A stretch of DNA of 64,000 nucleotides from Sphingopyxis macrogoltabida. Its GTDB lineage: Bacteria > Pseudomonadota > Alphaproteobacteria > Sphingomonadales > Sphingomonadaceae. The stretch spans positions 3,162,501 through 3,226,500 of the forward strand of contig NZ_CP009429.1 in the NCBI RefSeq assembly GCF_001314325.1, written 5' to 3'. This document shows positions 40,934-48,949 of this stretch, piece by piece. The notes below the pieces were generated by a model. That model ran no database searches. It worked only from the letters and a program-made list of their open reading frames with translations, and was not told the origin of the DNA. Every line of letters starts with the position of its first letter. The first letter of the stretch is position 1. The position numbers were made by a program, and so were the translations under genes.

Positions 40934-42376
40934 ATGGCCAGCAGCGTCGAAACCCTGATCCGCAGCGCCGTCACCAAGGGCATCGTCAAGGTCGCGGACT
41001 TCAACCGCAAGCGCCTCCCCCGCCCCACCGACGCGCACCCCTATCTCACCGGCATCCACAAACCGATGACCGAAGAACTGACCCTCGAAGCGCTGCGCGT
41101 CGACGGCGAAATCCCCGCGGCGCTGAAGGGCCGCTATCTCCGCAACGGCCCCAATCCCGCCATCGCCCCCGATCCCGCCAGCTATCACTGGTTCACCGGT
41201 GCGGGCATGGTCCACGGTATCCGCATCGAAGGCGGCAAAGCCGACTGGTATCGCAACCGCTGGGTGCGCGGCAGCGAAGCCTGCGCCGCGCTCGGCGAAG
41301 CGATCCCGCCCGGACCGCGCAGCGACGGCAACGACGCGCCGAACACCAATGTCGTCGGTTTTGCCGGCCGCACCTTTGCGATCGTCGAGGCCGGCGGCAA
41401 GCCGGTCGAGCTCAGCGATACGCTCGACACCGTCGCGCACAATCCCTTCGACGGCACGCTCGCCGGTTCCTACACCGCGCATCCGCACCACGACCCGTTC
41501 ACGAACGAGACGCACGCGATCACCTATGCCGGAACCAATCCGAACCAGGTGTGGCACGTCGTCCTCGACGCCGACGCACAGGTCATCCGCGAGGAAGCGA
41601 TCGCGGTCGCCGACGGGCCGTCGATCCACGACTGTGCGATCACCGAAAATTATGTGCTCGTCTTCGACCTGCCCGTCACCTTCTCGATGAAGTCGCTGCT
41701 CGCCGGCTATCGTTTTCCCTATGAATGGAACGACGCGCACCCGGCGCGCGTCGGCCTGCTTCACCGCAAGGGCCGCGGCGACGAGATCGTCTGGGTCCCG
41801 GTCGAGCCTTGCTATGTCTTCCACCCCGCCAATGCCCATGAGACCGCCGACGGCAAGGTGATCGTCGACGTCGTCGCGCACGAAACGATGTTCGCGCGCT
41901 CGAAACGCGGCCCCGACAGCGAGCGGTCGCGGATGGAACGCTGGACGATCGACCCCGTCGCCGGAACGACGGTGCGCACCGTCATCCACGACCATGGCCA
42001 GGAATTTCCACGCTACGACGAGCGGCTGACGACGCGCCCCTATCGCTATGTTTACAGTGTTTCCTTACCCGAGGGCGAGGCGGTCGAGATGATGATCGCC
42101 GACACGCGGCTATTCCGCCACGACCTTGAACGCGGGACCACCGACACGCGCGATTTCGGCCCCGGGCGCCATCCCGGCGAGTTCGTCTTCGTGCCGCGCA
42201 GCGCCGAAGGCGCCGAGGATGATGGCTGGTTGATCGGACTGGTCGTCGACATGAACGACGAGACCACCGACCTCGTCATCCTCAACGCCGACGATTTCAA
42301 TGGGCCGGCACAAGCCGTCGTTCATCTGCCGCACCGCGTTCCGCCGGGGTTTCACGGCAACTGGGTCGCGGACTGA
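40934..42376 (+). CDS. Carotenoid oxygenase / lignostilbene dioxygenase family
   Basis: Non-haem Fe(II) dioxygenase of 480 residues that cleaves a C=C bond in a carotenoid, stilbene or similar substrate. The four iron histidines are visible: HPHHDPF, IHDCAI, FHPANAHE and HGNW near the C-terminus. GRYLRNGPNPAI near residue 55 and WFTGAGMVHGI are also family hallmarks. The start at 40934 follows GAGGAG; an upstream in-frame extension crosses the promoter and is rejected. Sphingomonads are known for both carotenoids and lignin-dimer catabolism, so either substrate is possible. Its last 80 bases overlap the convergent NTP-transferase gene. Confidence 0.9.
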   Translation: MASSVETLIRSAVTKGIVKVADFNRKRLPRPTDAHPYLTGIHKPMTEELTLEALRVDGEIPAALKGRYLRNGPNPAIAPDPASYHWFTGAGMVHGIRIEGGKADWYRNRWVRGSEACAALGEAIPPGPRSDGNDAPNTNVVGFAGRTFAIVEAGGKPVELSDTLDTVAHNPFDGTLAGSYTAHPHHDPFTNETHAITYAGTNPNQVWHVVLDADAQVIREEAIAVADGPSIHDCAITENYVLVFDLPVTFSMKSLLAGYRFPYEWNDAHPARVGLLHRKGRGDEIVWVPVEPCYVFHPANAHETADGKVIVDVVAHETMFARSKRGPDSERSRMERWTIDPVAGTTVRTVIHDHGQEFPRYDERLTTRPYRYVYSVSLPEGEAVEMMIADTRLFRHDLERGTTDTRDFGPGRHPGEFVFVPRSAEGAEDDGWLIGLVVDMNDETTDLVILNADDFNGPAQAVVHLPHRVPPGFHGNWVAD

Positions 42377-43157
42377 CGAGACCGCGGCGCCACATCAGCA
42401 TTTCGGTCACCGCCAGCGACCGCGCATTGTCGACATCGATCGCCGTCGCCCCGTCGCTCACCAGCAGCGGGGCGATGTCGACCTTCAGGTGGCGCGAGAT
42501 GCGCCGGAAGATATGGTGGACCGGCCCCAGCCCGAACCGGAAGCGGAGCAGGTTGATCAGGCCGAACGCCTGCATCACGCGGATCGGCTTCTTGACGAAC
42601 TGCCCGCCGCCGCGAAACGCCTCGGCCGCGCGCAGCGCGCCGCGATCGCCGATCCAGTAGGCGTTGCAGTTCGACACCGCGACGTCCGAAAATTCATAGA
42701 AGCGCCGCTGCCCCTCGGGATGCGCCGCCAGCACATCCTCGCGCCGCGCGAGCGCCACCCCGGCGCCAGCGCCCAGCCGCGCCGCCTCGCTGCCGATCTC
42801 GGCAATCGTCGCGGGCGTTAGCAGGCAATTGTCGGCGGTCGTGATGAACAACGGAAATTCTGCACGGTCGGCGACGGCCAGGACCGAGTCCGCCAGATTG
42901 TCGGCGGCCGGAACGATGACGAGCCGTTCGCCGAGCCGCTCGACCACGGGGTCGGCCAGATCGTCGAGCAAGCTTTCATGATGGGTCGAGACGAATATCC
43001 GCGCCGCGTCGGTCTGTAGCGCGCTGTCGAGCACATGCGCGATCATCGCCCGGCCTGCCACGGGGACAAGGCATTTGTCGCCGACCCCATGCGCCTCGGC
43101 GAGCGCGTCGACGGCACCCGGACGGCGACCGGCAAGGATCAGGATCGAACCGCTCAT
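42297..43157 (-). CDS. MobA-like NTP transferase
   Basis: Cytosolic nucleotidyltransferase-fold protein of 286 residues. N-terminal loop SILILAGRRPG, then DKCLVPVAGRAMIAHVLDSAL (sugar-phosphate/NTP-binding pattern) and FITTADNCLLTP (metal-binding Asp). Substrate unknown: the family makes NDP-activated sugars, alcohols or cofactors. Start at 43157 in an ATGA overlap with the ATP-grasp gene upstream, so coupled. The C-terminal ~27 codons run into the end of the carotenoid oxygenase gene on the other strand. Confidence 0.82.
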   Translation of the reverse strand: MSGSILILAGRRPGAVDALAEAHGVGDKCLVPVAGRAMIAHVLDSALQTDAARIFVSTHHESLLDDLADPVVERLGERLVIVPAADNLADSVLAVADRAEFPLFITTADNCLLTPATIAEIGSEAARLGAGAGVALARREDVLAAHPEGQRRFYEFSDVAVSNCNAYWIGDRGALRAAEAFRGGGQFVKKPIRVMQAFGLINLLRFRFGLGPVHHIFRRISRHLKVDIAPLLVSDGATAIDVDNARSLAVTEMLMWRRGLVSPRPSCRETPAERGAADERRLVPAH

Positions 43158-44182
43158 GCCGCATCCCTCCGCGCAAAACCGACAAGCTGACGGATCATGC
43201 TTTCGGACACGATCGTCTCGATCAGGTCGGCCTGCGTAAAGCCCGCCGCGACCGCCGCGCGGCCAAAGACCTTCTCCGACCATAGGTTGCAGTTGAGATT
43301 GACTTCGAGCAGCCGGATCTCGCCGGTCGCGAAATCGACGCGAAATTCGAACCGCCCATAATCGAAAGGCCGGAATATCTCGGCCATCTCCGTCGTATAG
43401 CGGGTCAGCCGCGCGCCGATCTCGGCATCGTCGAAGAGTTTCAGGCTGTATTTCTGGCTGCGGTCGACCAGATCGCGCTTTTCCTGATAGGTGCGCAAAT
43501 GGCTCGGGTCGGCCTGCTCGAAGACCATCATCGGCAGCATCGCGGGTGCGCCGTCGATCGTGACCACCGGCACCTCGACATCGCTGCCGTCGATGAAGGG
43601 CTCGACGATCGCATCATGATCGAGCGCCTGCACCTCGGCGATCGCCTGCGCCAGTTCGCCCCGGTCGTGCGCATCGCGAATGCCCCACGACGCCGAACTG
43701 TTGTTCGGCTTGATCACCCAGCGCCGCGCCGGCGGACAGCGCGACACGTCGATTGGCGCCCCGCGACGAAACAATGCCCAGGGCGCAGTCGGAACGCCCC
43801 GCGCTGCGGCTTCGAGCTTGGTGAGATGCTTGTCGTCCGAAAGCCCGCGGACAATCGGCGAGGCACCCACATAGGGCAGCCCCAGCCGGTTGCAGAGCAA
43901 GGGCAGCAACATCTCGCTGTTATAGAAGCCGCCGCGATTCAGCAGCGGAAAGACGAAATCGGCATCGGGGCGCGCAAAGAGGTCGGCATAATTGTCGGCA
44001 ACGACGAGCGGCATGCCGAGCCCTTCGAGTATCTCGCGCGTCTCGCGATGGTAAAGCGCGTGATTGCCGTCCTCGCTATGGAGCCCGCCGGTCCATTTCG
44101 CATGTTTGGCGATGAAAAGAAGCCGCTGGGTATCGCGCAGGCGATCCGGCAGCCGGGTCGGGGTGAGATCGGTGGTTCGCAT
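43154..44182 (-). CDS. ATP-grasp ligase related to D-Ala-D-Ala ligase
   Basis: Predicted carboxylate-amine ligase of 342 residues. The N-terminal domain has DFVFPLLNRGGFYNSEMLL; the central part LPYVGASPIVRGLSDDKHLT (as in Ddl); ATP-grasp core RWVIKPNNSSASWGI, DAIVEPFIDGSDVEVPV and the metal/phosphate segment RLLEVNLNCNLWSEK. It differs from real Ddl in the N-terminal region and in lacking a ddl/mur context, so it may join a different amino or hydroxy acid. Cotranscribed with the NTP transferase; divergent from the PLP enzyme. Confidence 0.82.
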   Translation of the reverse strand: MRTTDLTPTRLPDRLRDTQRLLFIAKHAKWTGGLHSEDGNHALYHRETREILEGLGMPLVVADNYADLFARPDADFVFPLLNRGGFYNSEMLLPLLCNRLGLPYVGASPIVRGLSDDKHLTKLEAAARGVPTAPWALFRRGAPIDVSRCPPARRWVIKPNNSSASWGIRDAHDRGELAQAIAEVQALDHDAIVEPFIDGSDVEVPVVTIDGAPAMLPMMVFEQADPSHLRTYQEKRDLVDRSQKYSLKLFDDAEIGARLTRYTTEMAEIFRPFDYGRFEFRVDFATGEIRLLEVNLNCNLWSEKVFGRAAVAAGFTQADLIETIVSESMIRQLVGFARRDAA

Positions 44183-44203
44183 GTGACGCTCTGACCATAG
44201 TCA

Positions 44204-44243
44204 GGTTTCATGCCGATGACTTTTCGATGACTAGCCTGAAACC
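44204..44243. promoter_or_regulatory. Inverted repeat between ATP-grasp and PLP-enzyme genes
   Basis: GGTTTCA (44204-44210) and TGAAACC (44237-44243), 26 bases apart, with direct GATGAC copies inside. In the 134-base divergent gap; possible shared operator. Confidence 0.35.
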
Positions 44244-44316
44244 AAAACGCCAAATCTCTGTCATCTTGGACCGGTAATTCGGGTGGATAGACCCCAATCC
44301 GATCGGATCCATCCGC

Positions 44317-45831
44317 ATGCTTTTGAACCCGAAAAGTTTCGACAAAGACGGCTCGCGGTCGCACGGCGAATATGCCGCGCGGCTTGCTTCGGCGCTCGTC
44401 AGCGGAGGGGACGGGCGCATCCGGCTCGATGCGCAGGGCCGCAACCAATATTACGCCAGCGCCGCCCCCAGCGACGCGCTGGCCTATGGCTCATCGACGA
44501 TCAGCAGCATTTCGGACCATGCTTTCGAGACGCTGGTCGGCCGGTGGCAAGACCGCCTCCACCGGCCGGTCGCGGCCGCCGACTATGCCGCGGAGCTGGA
44601 CGCAATCCGTTACCGGCTCGGCGCATATTTCGGCCTTGGCGGCGAAGACGCGATCGTCTTCGCCGCGTCGGGAACCGATCTCGAATATGTCGGCCTGGCC
44701 GCCGCCTATGACGGGTGTCCGATCACGGCGGTCCTGCTCGGCCGCGACGAGGTGGGCAGCGGCTGCGTCCACAGCGCGGCGGGCCGTTTCTTCGCCGAAG
44801 AAACCGCCACCGGCGCGCGCGTCGTTGCCCAATCGGCAATCGACCAGGTCTTTGCCGGGATCGAGCTTGTCGACGTCGCGGTCCGCGATGCCGCGGGTCG
44901 CCCGCGCGCATCGGCCGCCGTCGCGGCCGAACTGTCGCTCCATATCGAGCGCGCCGCCGCGGGCGGCCGCCGCGCCGTCGTCCATGTCGTCCACGGATCG
45001 AAGTCGGGGCTGACACTCCCCGCGCTCGCCGATGTCGAGCGGCTCGTCGCAACGCATGGCGACGCGATGACCGTCGTCGTCGACGCCTGCCAGCTCCGCA
45101 TCGCACCGCATGTCGTTCGCCGCTATGCCGATCTCGGCTGCGTGGTGCTGATGACGGGCTCGAAGTTTGCGGGAGGGCCTCCGTTCAGTGGTTTCGCGCT
45201 CGTTCCCGCTGCGCTGCGCGACCGCGCGCAGCCGCTGCCGCAAGGCTTCCGCCGCCTCGCCAACCGCGCCGAATGGCCCGCCGACTGGCCGGGCGCCGAC
45301 TGCCTGCCGGCGAACGGCAATTTCGGACTTTTGCTCCGGCTGCAGGCGGCACTGATCGAAATCGAACGCTTTGCGGCCTTGCCCGCGGGCCGCGTAACGC
45401 ACGTCGCGGCGCGGTTCAGCCATCATGTAATGCGCATCGTCAAACGCCTCGAACTCGCCGAAGTCCCGGGCGCCGGCGCAAGCTGCCTCGCCACCGAAAC
45501 GCTGCGCACCCTCGACCTCTCGGCACGCTGGCCGCAATGCGATTTCGACACGGCAAAGGCGATGCACGGTCACATCGCCCGCCAGTCCCGCCAATGGTTC
45601 GGCCAAGAAATCCGTCTCGGCCAGCCGGTGAAGACGCATCCGCTGCTCGATGGCCGTATGGCGGGCACGTTGCGTTTGTCGCTCTCGATGCCGCTGATCG
45701 TCGAGATGGCTGCGATGGACGATATGGCGCTCGATCAAAGACTGGATCGCGACATGTCGCTCCTCGGCGCCGCAATTTCGACAGCGGGGGCGATGGCGCT
45801 CGATGCGCCCCAGCCTGCCCCCATCGGCTGA
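44317..45831 (+). CDS. PLP-dependent enzyme, aminotransferase class-V-like
   Basis: Predicted pyridoxal-phosphate enzyme of 504 residues, fold type I. The phosphate/cofactor region is FAASGTDLEYVGLAAA; the Asp that contacts the PLP nitrogen is in VVVDACQLRI; the Schiff-base lysine is in LMTGSKFAGGPPFSG. The N-terminus (NQYYASAAPSDALAYGSSTI) is unlike usual class-V enzymes. Reaction unknown: decarboxylase, lyase or transaminase. Divergent from the ATP-grasp/NTP-transferase pair with a shared regulatory gap, so probably one pathway. No good ribosome site is seen before the ATG. Confidence 0.75.
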   Translation: MLLNPKSFDKDGSRSHGEYAARLASALVSGGDGRIRLDAQGRNQYYASAAPSDALAYGSSTISSISDHAFETLVGRWQDRLHRPVAAADYAAELDAIRYRLGAYFGLGGEDAIVFAASGTDLEYVGLAAAYDGCPITAVLLGRDEVGSGCVHSAAGRFFAEETATGARVVAQSAIDQVFAGIELVDVAVRDAAGRPRASAAVAAELSLHIERAAAGGRRAVVHVVHGSKSGLTLPALADVERLVATHGDAMTVVVDACQLRIAPHVVRRYADLGCVVLMTGSKFAGGPPFSGFALVPAALRDRAQPLPQGFRRLANRAEWPADWPGADCLPANGNFGLLLRLQAALIEIERFAALPAGRVTHVAARFSHHVMRIVKRLELAEVPGAGASCLATETLRTLDLSARWPQCDFDTAKAMHGHIARQSRQWFGQEIRLGQPVKTHPLLDGRMAGTLRLSLSMPLIVEMAAMDDMALDQRLDRDMSLLGAAISTAGAMALDAPQPAPIG

Positions 45832-45962
45832 CCGCAAAACCGGTCTCACCACACGACAAACAGGCCCGGATTCTTCGCCACGCCGTCCCGGCCGCACGGC
45901 TCATCGTGGAATCCGGCCTATTTTCGCAGCGCTTTCCCGTCGTGGGTCGTTTCTTCTTCACT

Positions 45963-46985
45963 ATGACCCAGAAACTTCCCCTCTCCCGCCCCGCCATGAG
46001 CGCGATTGCCGCGTTCCTGGCCCTGTCCACGCCGGCCGCCTTTGCGCAGGAAGCCCCGGTCGTCCCGATGACGCCGCCGGTCGCCACGACGCCCCCGGTT
46101 GCCTCGCCGCCGACGGTGGCGCAGCCGAGCACGACGGCGCCTGTCGCCGCACCGCAGACGGCGCAGCCGCCCGCGCCCAAGCCGGTAATCCGCGTACCGC
46201 TCGATCTTCCTGCGGTGGAAGCTGAGCCGGCTCCCAAGGCAGCCGAGCCCAAAGCGGCTGCGGCACCGCAACGCGCTGAACGCCCGGCGCCGCGCCCGAT
46301 CGCACGCGCCGCGGCCGAGCCGGTCGCGACGCCCGAGCCTTCGGCTCCGGCCACTGCCGAAACCGCCCCGCTGGCGAGCGAAGCGACCCCGGTCGTCGCG
46401 CCCGTGATGGCGCCCGCCGAACCGGTTGCCGAACCCGCCGTGCGTCCCGTCGAGACAGCAGCTACGGGCGATAGTTTCCCTTGGGAACTCGCTGGCGGAG
46501 CCGCCGCGCTGCTGATCGTCGGCGGTGCCGGCCTGGCTTTCGCGCGCCGTCGTCGTCGCAGCGAAGTCGACACCGTGGACGAAGGTATGAGCTATGAGGC
46601 GATGAAAGCCGCCGAGGCGGTGCCTTATAACCCGCCGCGCGAGGAATTGCCGGCTTCGCGCCCTGCGCTCGCCAGTACGCCGTCGTTCGCGGCTGCACCG
46701 AGCGGCAGCATGGGCCGTCACGAAGCGATGGCGCTTGCCGGTCCGACGCCCGACAATCCCTTTGCTACGCTCAAGAAGCGGCTCGCCCGCGCGCGCTTCC
46801 TTGATAGCCAGGAACGCGCCGAATATGACGCGACGCTTGCGGCGCAGAAGGATATGGCCCGCAAGCCGGTCAGCGCTTGGGAAATCGCCCAGCGTCCGGC
46901 GCCGGCCCCCGCCGAGCAGGAAGTGCGCCGCCCCGAACCGGCCCGCGTCCGCACCAGCTTCCGTCCGGGCTATTCCAAGAACTGA
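45963..46985 (+). CDS. Exported Pro/Ala-rich single-pass membrane protein
   Basis: A 340-residue protein with a signal peptide (AMSAIAAFLALSTPAAFA|QE), a long Pro/Ala/Val-rich extracytoplasmic region (about 30-165), one TM helix (about 172-192, LAGGAAALLIVGGAGLAF) followed by RRRRRS, and a cytoplasmic tail of about 150 residues (NPFATLKKRLARARFLDSQE, PVSAWEIAQRP). Topology: outside-loop, TM, inside tail. No enzymatic motif. The frame is open far upstream, but ATG 45963 begins the signal. Bounded by a strong terminator. Function unknown; the tail is the best candidate for interaction. Confidence 0.75.
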   Translation: MTQKLPLSRPAMSAIAAFLALSTPAAFAQEAPVVPMTPPVATTPPVASPPTVAQPSTTAPVAAPQTAQPPAPKPVIRVPLDLPAVEAEPAPKAAEPKAAAAPQRAERPAPRPIARAAAEPVATPEPSAPATAETAPLASEATPVVAPVMAPAEPVAEPAVRPVETAATGDSFPWELAGGAAALLIVGGAGLAFARRRRRSEVDTVDEGMSYEAMKAAEAVPYNPPREELPASRPALASTPSFAAAPSGSMGRHEAMALAGPTPDNPFATLKKRLARARFLDSQERAEYDATLAAQKDMARKPVSAWEIAQRPAPAPAEQEVRRPEPARVRTSFRPGYSKN

Positions 46986-47000
46986 CCGGCGGTCGCATAA

Positions 47001-47040
47001 AGAAAAAGGGCGGTGCCTCGCGGCACCGCCCTTTTTCTTT
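47001..47040. terminator. Bidirectional rho-independent terminator
   Basis: Perfect 10-bp stem GGGCGGTGCC / GGCACCGCCC with a four-base loop, flanked by AAAAA and TTTTT. It serves the convergent membrane-protein gene and rplL. Confidence 0.92.
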
Positions 47041-47084
47041 TGCAGGAACGCTTGCGGGCGATGCCCGCAAGGCCCCGAACCGAA

Positions 47085-47462
47085 TTACTTCAGTTCGACG
47101 GTCGCGCCGGCGGCGAGCAGCTTGGCCTTCAGCTCTTCGGCTTCGGCCTTGTTGACGCCTTCCTTGACGGCCTTCGGCGCGCCTTCGACGAGTGCCTTGG
47201 CTTCGCCCAGACCCAGGCCGGTGATCGCACGGACTTCCTTAATCACGTTGATCTTGTTGCCGCCGTCACCCGTCAGGATGACGTCGAATTCCGTCTGCTC
47301 TTCGGCAGCCGGGCCAGCAGCGGCAGCAGCCGGAGCGGCAGCAACGGCAGCGGCGGCCGAAACGCCCCACTTTTCTTCGAGCAGCTTCGAAAGCTCGGCA
47401 GCTTCCAGAACGGTCAGCGCCGAAAGGTCTTCAACGATCTTTGCAAGATCAGCCATGTTCAT
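47085..47462 (-). CDS. rplL: 50S ribosomal protein L7/L12
   Basis: Stalk protein of 125 residues, present in several copies per ribosome, that recruits GTPase factors. The N-terminal dimerisation helix region ([20 protein letters not shown]) is joined by an Ala-rich hinge ([13 protein letters not shown]) to the C-terminal domain ([35 protein letters not shown]). It follows rplJ with a 52-bp gap; rpoB does not follow. Confidence 0.98.
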   Translation of the reverse strand: MNMADLAKIVEDLSALTVLEAAELSKLLEEKWGVSAAAAVAAAPAAAAAGPAAEEQTEFDVILTGDGGNKINVIKEVRAITGLGLGEAKALVEGAPKAVKEGVNKAEAEELKAKLLAAGATVELK

Positions 47463-47514
47463 TCTCCATCAGAACCGGGATATCCCGGCAGTAAGTTTCA
47501 AGGTTAGTTCGAAA

Positions 47515-48030
47515 TCACGCTGCTTCTTTGGCGGCATATGCGCCAAAAACCCGCGCCAGCTGGCCCGCCGGGGCTGCGGCGATCTGCGCAACCTTGGTGG
47601 CCGGAGCCTGCACCAGACCGATGATCTTGGCACGCAGCTCGTCGAGCGAGGGAAGCGAAGCAAGCGCCTTCACGCCGTTCACGTCGAGCACCACGTCGCC
47701 CATGCCGCCGCCAACGATTTCAAGCTTGTCGTTGGTCTTGGCAAATTCCACGGCGATCTTCGCAGCCGAGACCGGGTCGGTCGAGGTCGCGAGGGCCGTG
47801 GGACCGGTCAGCAGTTCGCCGATGCCGGTGTAGGACGTGCCGTCGAGCGCGATTTTGGCAAGACGGTTCTTCGTGACGCGAAACTCGGCCCCTGCATCGC
47901 GCATCTGCTGGCGCAGCACCGTCGACTGAGCGACGGTCATGCCGAGGTTGCGGACGACCACAACAGCAGCAGCTGATCCCAGCGTAGCGTTCAGCGAGGA
48001 TACGGCTTCGGCCTTTTCCGTACGATCCAT
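47515..48030 (-). CDS. rplJ: 50S ribosomal protein L10
   Basis: Base of the ribosomal stalk; 171 residues. Motifs: MDRTEKAEAVSSLNA, VVVRNLGMTVAQ, LRQQMRDAGAEFRVTKNRLA and the C-terminal helix that binds L7/L12. L10 usually represses its own operon by binding the leader RNA; the long structured leader here (48031-48316) fits. Confidence 0.98.
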   Translation of the reverse strand: MDRTEKAEAVSSLNATLGSAAAVVVVRNLGMTVAQSTVLRQQMRDAGAEFRVTKNRLAKIALDGTSYTGIGELLTGPTALATSTDPVSAAKIAVEFAKTNDKLEIVGGGMGDVVLDVNGVKALASLPSLDELRAKIIGLVQAPATKVAQIAAAPAGQLARVFGAYAAKEAA

Positions 48031-48093
48031 GCCTATACTCCACTCATCTGCCCGGATGCGCGGGCGTCGAAACGCACACGCCGCCGGGCGGCT

Positions 48094-48139
48094 AAAAAAC
48101 GCAGATACAGGCGCGAGCCGAGGCTCACCTGCATTTGCG
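48094..48139 (-). terminator. Terminator-like attenuator in the rplJ leader
   Basis: Minus-strand RNA folds CGCAAATGCAGGTGAGC with GGCTCGCGCCTGTATCTGCG (loop CTC; about 13 Watson-Crick pairs plus two G-U), directly followed by six U. It sits 64-109 bases before the rplJ ATG and about 180 bases after the predicted promoter. No minus-strand gene lies upstream for it to terminate, so a regulatory role is likely. Confidence 0.65.
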
Positions 48140-48316
48140 TTGGCGATGTCCGATGGGGTCGGTCAAGACGCGTCGCCTGCGAAGGCAGGCGGGCGACCGA
48201 ATAAGACTGTTCCCCGTCTCGGCTGGAAATTAAGAAGGGCAAATTCCCTTCACCAACTGTCTCGGACGGAATTGCCCCAAATCCGCAGAGCGCGAACCCG
48301 TGGCAACACGGGGGCG
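48140..48316 (-). promoter_or_regulatory. rplJ leader with two hairpins
   Basis: 5' untranslated region upstream of the attenuator. It contains the perfect hairpin CGCCTGC-CTTC-GCAGGCG (48174-48191) and GAAGGG-AATTTG-CCCTTC (48234-48251) on the minus strand; the region is a candidate L10-leader regulatory RNA. Confidence 0.5.
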
Positions 48317-48344
48317 CTCATAGCGCTCGCGTGCGCAAAGTCAA
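48317..48344 (-). promoter_or_regulatory. Predicted promoter of rplJL
   Basis: Minus strand TTGACT (48339-48344) and TATGAG (48317-48322) with 16-base spacing. It lies about 290 bases upstream of rplJ and overlaps the region upstream of the divergent acetyltransferase gene. Confidence 0.55.
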
Positions 48345-48393
48345 GCCGGCGGGACGCTTGGCGGATGCCACGCGGTGTCATAAGGGCGAAGGC

Positions 48394-48837
48394 ATGCTGA
48401 CCATCCGCAAATCCACTTCAGCCGACGCGGTGCGCGTGATCGAGATCTGGCGCGACGCCGTCGATGCGACGCACGACTTCCTTACCCGCGAAGACAGGAT
48501 GGCAATCGAGGAAGAGGTCCGGTCTTTCCTCCCTGCCGCGCCACTCTGGCTCGCCGTCGATCGCAGCGACCGGCCGCTGGGCTTCATGCTGCTCGACGGG
48601 TCCAGCATGGAAGCGCTGTTCATCGACCCCGCGCATCGCGGCCGGGGTGTCGGCCGCATGCTCGTCGAACATGCCCTCACCCTGCTCCCGGCGCTGACCA
48701 CCGATGTGAACGAGCAAAATGCGCAGGCGGTCGGTTTTTATGAGCGCATGGGTTTTGTGCGGACGGGCCGGTCCGACCGCGACGGCCAAGGCCGTGCCTA
48801 TCCGTTGATCCACCTGCGTCACGCGCCGCGCGGCTAG
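48394..48837 (+). CDS. yjaB: GNAT acetyltransferase, YjaB-like
   Basis: N-acetyltransferase of 147 residues. Similarity to E. coli YjaB is close: DAVDATHDFLTREDRM, VRSFLPAAPLWLAVD, the acetyl-CoA loop HRGRGVGRMLVEHAL and LTTDVNEQNAQAVGFYERMG. YjaB is reported to acetylate protein lysines; the target here is unknown. ATG 48394 follows AAGGGCGAAGG; 21 codons of upstream open frame are not conserved. Divergent from rplJ. Confidence 0.85.
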   Translation: MLTIRKSTSADAVRVIEIWRDAVDATHDFLTREDRMAIEEEVRSFLPAAPLWLAVDRSDRPLGFMLLDGSSMEALFIDPAHRGRGVGRMLVEHALTLLPALTTDVNEQNAQAVGFYERMGFVRTGRSDRDGQGRAYPLIHLRHAPRG

Positions 48838-48905
48838 ATCGCAGCCGCCCCGTTCCTCCATTTCATTCGCCCGTTTCTCCCAAATACCCCTTGCGCATCT
48901 TTCAT

Positions 48906-48919
48906 TAAGATATATCTTA
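48906..48919. promoter_or_regulatory. Palindrome TAAGATATATCTTA, likely PadR operator
   Basis: Perfect 14-base palindrome 31 bases before the PadR start codon, in an AT-rich patch. Its position fits autoregulation by the PadR protein. Confidence 0.6.
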
Positions 48920-48949
48920 GAACTATCAAGAATCACTCTAAGGAAAGAT

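Noticed and set aside
44715..46985. 756-codon frame joining part of the PLP gene to the Pro/Ala membrane protein
   Set aside because: The first half is the wrong frame of the PLP gene; a signal peptide begins at 45963.
45963..46985. Sortase-type LPxTG wall protein
   Set aside because: C-terminal hydrophobic segment is followed by a 150-residue tail, no LPxTG, and the organism is Gram-negative.
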